DNA of 64,000 nt, taken from contig JADJKB010000021.1 of NCBI GenBank assembly GCA_016706225.1, positions 806,001-870,000 on the forward strand, read 5' to 3'. Position 1 is the first letter of the stretch; each line of letters opens with the position of its first letter. Below, piece by piece: positions 61,579-64,000 of the stretch. A program made the translations under genes and the position numbers. The DNA comes from Myxococcales bacterium (lineage in GTDB: Bacteria; Myxococcota_A; Polyangia; Polyangiales; Polyangiaceae). A model generated the notes under the pieces. That model saw only the letters and a program-made list of their open reading frames with translations, did not search any database and had not been told where the DNA came from.

Positions 61579-61592
61579 TAGACTGCCACGCG

Positions 61593-62717
61593 ATGCACGT
61601 CGTTGATTCCGAGACCGAGCTTCGCACGGTTGCCGCGAGCTTGGCTGAGGCCCAAACGCTCTATCTGGACACCGAGTTCGACTCGACTCGCGACGGAAAG
61701 ACGCTGTGTCTGTTGCAGCTCTCCGGCGGCGAGCAAGTTCACCTGATCGACACACTTCGGCTTTCGTCCCTCGAACCACTCCGCGGTGTGCTCGCAGATC
61801 CCGCGCGGGCGTGGGTGCTGCACGCCGGCTCGCAGGACGTAGAGCTGTTGGCGCTGCGCTTCGACCTGAAGGCACCACCGAGAGTCTTCGACACGCAGGT
61901 GGCCTGGGCGCTGACGAGCGTCGAGCACAGCGTCTCACTCTCGTACCTCAAATTTCGCCTGCTCGACCTGCGCAGTGGCAAGTCGCACCAGGCAGACGAC
62001 TGGAAGCGTCGCCCCCTGCCCGCCGCGCAGCTCGCCTACGCGGCCGCCGACATCGAGGAGCTGCCTGCGCTCCACAACGCACTCTGCGACCGCCTGCGCG
62101 AAAGATCACGCGGGGAGCTGGTGTTCGAGGCCAGTCGCGAGCTCATCTGGCCAGTCCGGGACGAACCCGAGCCGATGTCGCTCGAGAGCTTCCGCAACGC
62201 CTGGCAACTCGACGCGCGCAGTCAGGCCGCACTGCGGTATCTGGTCGACTGGTACAACAACCTGTCACCCCGCGATCAAGGCTTCGCGCCCGAAGCAAAG
62301 ACTCTGCTCGCCATCGCGGGCCGACTGCCCGGGTCCCTCGATGATCTCGCGCGCATCAAGGGCGTGAACCGGCGCTTCGCCGACCATCATGGCGCCGACC
62401 TGGTCAAAGGCACGCGCAGCGCCGCCGCGAGCGCCGACACTGCGGGCTTCGTGCCCATCGATCCGCCGCCCTACGCCACCGAACGGGAAATCTTGCTCGA
62501 CGGCTGGCTCTCGCTGGCGCGTGCACAGCTCTCGACGGACCTCTGTGTTGCGCCGGAGCTGGTGTTCCCGGGGCGGCTGATGCGCCGGCTGAAGGCGCGC
62601 GTGGTCGAGACCGGCGAGCTGGCGAGCGCGGGCGAGCTGTTCGAGGGATGGCGGCGACAGCTGCTCGCCGATGCGTTCGCCGAGTTCGCCGCGTTCGCCG
62701 TGAGACACGGGCGGTGA
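61593..62717 (+). CDS. rnd: Ribonuclease D
   Basis: A 374-residue 3'-5' exoribonuclease for tRNA and stable RNA maturation. The DEDDy exonuclease domain (about 1-185) has YLDTEFDS (Asp26, Glu28), HAGSQDVELL and LAYAAADIEELPAL. It is followed by an HRDC domain (about 215-290; NNLSPRDQGFAPEAKTLLAI) and a second helical part with AREILL-like and LVFPGRLMRRL segments. ATG at 61593 is the only start that agrees with the family. The IS630 element lies 12 bases upstream, so there is no native ribosome site before it. The gene may now depend on IS sequences for expression. Confidence 0.9.
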   Translation: MHVVDSETELRTVAASLAEAQTLYLDTEFDSTRDGKTLCLLQLSGGEQVHLIDTLRLSSLEPLRGVLADPARAWVLHAGSQDVELLALRFDLKAPPRVFDTQVAWALTSVEHSVSLSYLKFRLLDLRSGKSHQADDWKRRPLPAAQLAYAAADIEELPALHNALCDRLRERSRGELVFEASRELIWPVRDEPEPMSLESFRNAWQLDARSQAALRYLVDWYNNLSPRDQGFAPEAKTLLAIAGRLPGSLDDLARIKGVNRRFADHHGADLVKGTRSAAASADTAGFVPIDPPPYATEREILLDGWLSLARAQLSTDLCVAPELVFPGRLMRRLKARVVETGELASAGELFEGWRRQLLADAFAEFAAFAVRHGR

Positions 62718-62803
62718 CGGCGGCGCGCACGACGACGGATGAGCCAACGAGTTCAACAGCGGGCTGATCGCTGGCGTTGCGGTCGTCGGCGCGCACGCTG
62801 CGG

Positions 62804-62820
62804 CCTTGACAAGCTCAAGG
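62804..62820. terminator. Weak hairpin between convergent RNase D and lipoprotein genes
   Basis: CCTTGA and TCAAGG are exact reverse complements with 5 bases between. It is the only stem in the 109-base convergent gap. It is short and lacks a T-tract, so it is a tentative terminator for either gene. Confidence 0.3.
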
Positions 62821-62826
62821 TCAAGG

Positions 62827-63450
62827 TCAGGGCGTGCAGGTGGCGAGCGATGACGTACCGAAGGAACAATCCGAGGTGACTCCACCCAGCATCTCGAGCT
62901 GCGTCGGAGAACAGCCCTGCAGATTGGCCGAGTAAAAGGTCCCCGTATTGTTCGCACAAGGTCCGAGCGCAGATCCCGTGAGGGGCTTGCCGGCACAGCC
63001 GCTGGCGGAGAACAAAAGGCACTTGTAGGTCGCTGGCGCGCAGTATTGCACTTGACCGCCCGCGATAACGAGCGAGGCACAGGGATCCGCACCCGTCCCA
63101 CCCATGCCACCGCCTCCACCACCAAAAACACCGCCGGCGCCGCCGGTCAGTGCGCCGCCCGTACCCCCGCTCGCCCCGACTCCGCCGGTTGCGGCTCCGC
63201 CGGCCCCGCCACCGCCACCCAGCGCCGCGCCAAATCCACCGCCACCCGGCGCCGAGCCGCTTGTACCCCCCACGCCGCCGCTGGCACCCCCTCCATTCCC
63301 CGCGCTGCCCCCGGGACCCATCCCGCCGGTCCCCGTCGCGCCTCCGCCCGCAGAGCTGCCTCCGGTCCCGCCACCGCTCCCATGGTTATTCGTCGTCGAG
63401 CTACACGCGAAGCAGACGACCGAGCACCCGAGCGCGACGGCGATCCTCAT
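62827..63450 (-). CDS. Gly-rich lipoprotein with Cys-containing C-terminal domain
   Basis: A 207-residue lipoprotein: MRIAVALGCSVVCFAC (Cys 16), then about 105 residues that are almost only Gly, Ala, Ser and Thr, then an 80-residue domain with eight Cys (QYCAPATYKCLLFSASGCAG; LGPCANN; LQGCSPTQ; SDCSFG; LATCTP). The spacer would hold the disulfide-rich domain far from the membrane. A GTG two codons upstream is also open. Similar lipoproteins are frequent in this genome. The 109 bases between its stop and the RNase D stop contain a short CCTTGA-5-TCAAGG hairpin at 62804-62820. Confidence 0.75.
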   Translation of the reverse strand: MRIAVALGCSVVCFACSSTTNNHGSGGGTGGSSAGGGATGTGGMGPGGSAGNGGGASGGVGGTSGSAPGGGGFGAALGGGGGAGGAATGGVGASGGTGGALTGGAGGVFGGGGGGMGGTGADPCASLVIAGGQVQYCAPATYKCLLFSASGCAGKPLTGSALGPCANNTGTFYSANLQGCSPTQLEMLGGVTSDCSFGTSSLATCTP

Positions 63451-63495
63451 TGCCACACGAATTTCCGCCGGTTCTACGGGCGGGGCAACTCGATT

Positions 63496-64000
63496 TCACA
63501 AGTTCAACAAATAAGCGGCGATCAGCGGGAACACGATCGTTGCGTCGCTCTCGATGACAAAGCGCGGGGTGTCGACCTCCAGCTTGCCCCAGCTGATCTT
63601 CTCGTTCGGCACGGCGCCGCTGTAGCTGCCGTACGACGTCGTCGAGTCGCTGATCTGACAGAAGTAACCCCAGTAGGGGCACTTCTCCTGCAGGTCCTGG
63701 TGGATCAGCGGCACGACGCAGATCGGGAAGTCGCCGGCGATGCCGCCGCCGATCTGGAAAAATCCGATGCTGGCGCGGGCGCTCTCCTCCCGGTACCAGT
63801 CGATCAGCGTGCGCATCTGCTCCAGGCCGCTCTTGATGGTGATCGCACTCTTGAGGTCGCCCCGCACCACCGACGCCACGAACATGTTGCCGAGCGTCGA
63901 GTCCTCGTAACCCGGGACCCAGATCGGCAGGTTCTTCTCACAGGCGGCCAGGAGCCAGCTGTCCTTCGGGTCGATCTCGAAGTCCGGCTCCAGCTTCTTG
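63496..64000 (-). CDS. Deoxyhypusine synthase-like protein, C-terminal part
   Basis: The last 168 codons of a gene that starts beyond the window; the frame is open to base 63999. The sequence matches the NAD-dependent deoxyhypusine synthase fold: WVPGYEDSTLGNMFVASVV, FFQIGGGIAGDFPICVVPLI, STTSYGSYSGAVPNEKISWG and ESDATIVFPLIAAYLL. The Lys of ISWGKL is in the place of the catalytic Lys. Bacteria lack eIF5A. Bacterial homologues are known or suspected to use the same aminobutyl transfer to make polyamines such as homospermidine. A polyamine role is thus the best guess. Confidence 0.9.
   Translation of the reverse strand, partial: KKLEPDFEIDPKDSWLLAACEKNLPIWVPGYEDSTLGNMFVASVVRGDLKSAITIKSGLEQMRTLIDWYREESARASIGFFQIGGGIAGDFPICVVPLIHQDLQEKCPYWGYFCQISDSTTSYGSYSGAVPNEKISWGKLEVDTPRFVIESDATIVFPLIAAYLLNL

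Larger units (their letters stand above)
60281..61580 (-). mobile_element. IS630-family insertion sequence with TA duplication
   Basis: About 1.3 kb. It contains a transposase of the IS630 (Tc1/mariner-like) type on the minus strand and is bounded by inverted repeats AATGACCGATCGCAATT (60283-60299) and AATGACCGGTCGCGATT (reverse strand, 61562-61578), matching at 15 of 17 places. A TA lies outside each end (60281-60282 and 61579-61580), the usual IS630 target duplication. It sits between a divergent lipoprotein gene and the RNase D gene, whose ATG is 12 bases beyond the TA. The transposase is broken by two frame changes. Confidence 0.88.

Noticed and set aside
1..64000. CRISPR arrays, rRNA and tRNA genes
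   Set aside because: No regularly spaced repeats or conserved RNA sequences were recognised in reading. A covariance-model scan for tRNA genes would be needed to exclude them fully.

Overview
The window comes from a GC-rich genome that most resembles a myxobacterium (Myxococcota, Polyangiales-like). This assignment is an inference. It rests on several traits: many secreted lipoproteins with Gly-rich or Asp-Ala-Gly spacers after the lipobox Cys, a MYXO-CTERM-like protein tail, a PknB-type Ser/Thr kinase, kelch and beta-propeller lipoproteins, paired DUF1800/DUF1501 genes and dense ATGA-type gene overlaps. No rRNA, tRNA or CRISPR array was seen.

Layout. 0-5.8 kb: tail of a response regulator, a YfiR-like protein plus TonB-dependent receptor, a fatty acid desaturase, a Pro-rich secreted protein and a YHS-domain lipoprotein. 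5.8-10.6 kb: an ArsR-methyltransferase fusion coupled to cobalamin-dependent methionine synthase, with a strong palindrome at the operon head. 10.7-16.1 kb: a pentapeptide-repeat cluster, then a Ser/Thr kinase, a short MurE-like ligase and a lipoprotein in a tightly coupled operon. 16-26 kb: SprT-like peptidase, S1-domain protein, lipoproteins, a B12/radical SAM protein with a strange tail, MAPEG protein and a secreted adenosine deaminase-like lipoprotein. 26-34.5 kb: a 1578-residue lipid multienzyme (acyl-CoA reductase, acyl-activating, carrier, acyltransferase and SCP2-like domains) coupled to an epimerase/reductase and a stand-alone NFACT-R protein, then an SDR lacking the catalytic Tyr and a propeller lipoprotein. 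34.5-37.3 kb: a double-RCK potassium channel overlapping a flavin monooxygenase tail to tail.

38.3-44.7 kb is the most interesting stretch: a tightly coupled six-gene operon. It encodes a DUF692/MNIO metalloenzyme, a nucleotidyltransferase-fold protein, a TIGR04222-like membrane protein whose C-terminus is a regular Ser/Gly-Cys repeat, an unrecognised 441-residue protein, a TauD/CAS-like Fe(II)/2-oxoglutarate dioxygenase with a C-terminal HTH, and a polytopic membrane protein. MNIO enzymes are known to modify Cys-containing peptides, so I propose that the Cys-repeat tail is the substrate of an undescribed peptide-modification system. The operon starts exactly at the edge of a decayed DUF1566 gene.

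44.7-59.2 kb: small membrane and lipoproteins, the DUF1800/DUF1501 pair, a HAD phosphatase coupled to a LarA-like protein, an ECF sigma factor with a SnoaL-like tail, a second MAPEG protein, an aldose epimerase with a palindrome upstream, and an NlpC/P60-like protein with Trp/Cys repeats and a MYXO-CTERM-like tail. 59.2-61.6 kb is a mobile-element patch: an integrase remnant, an 18-bp tandem repeat and an IS630-family element with terminal repeats and TA duplication, inserted 12 bp before the RNase D start. The window ends inside a deoxyhypusine synthase-like gene.
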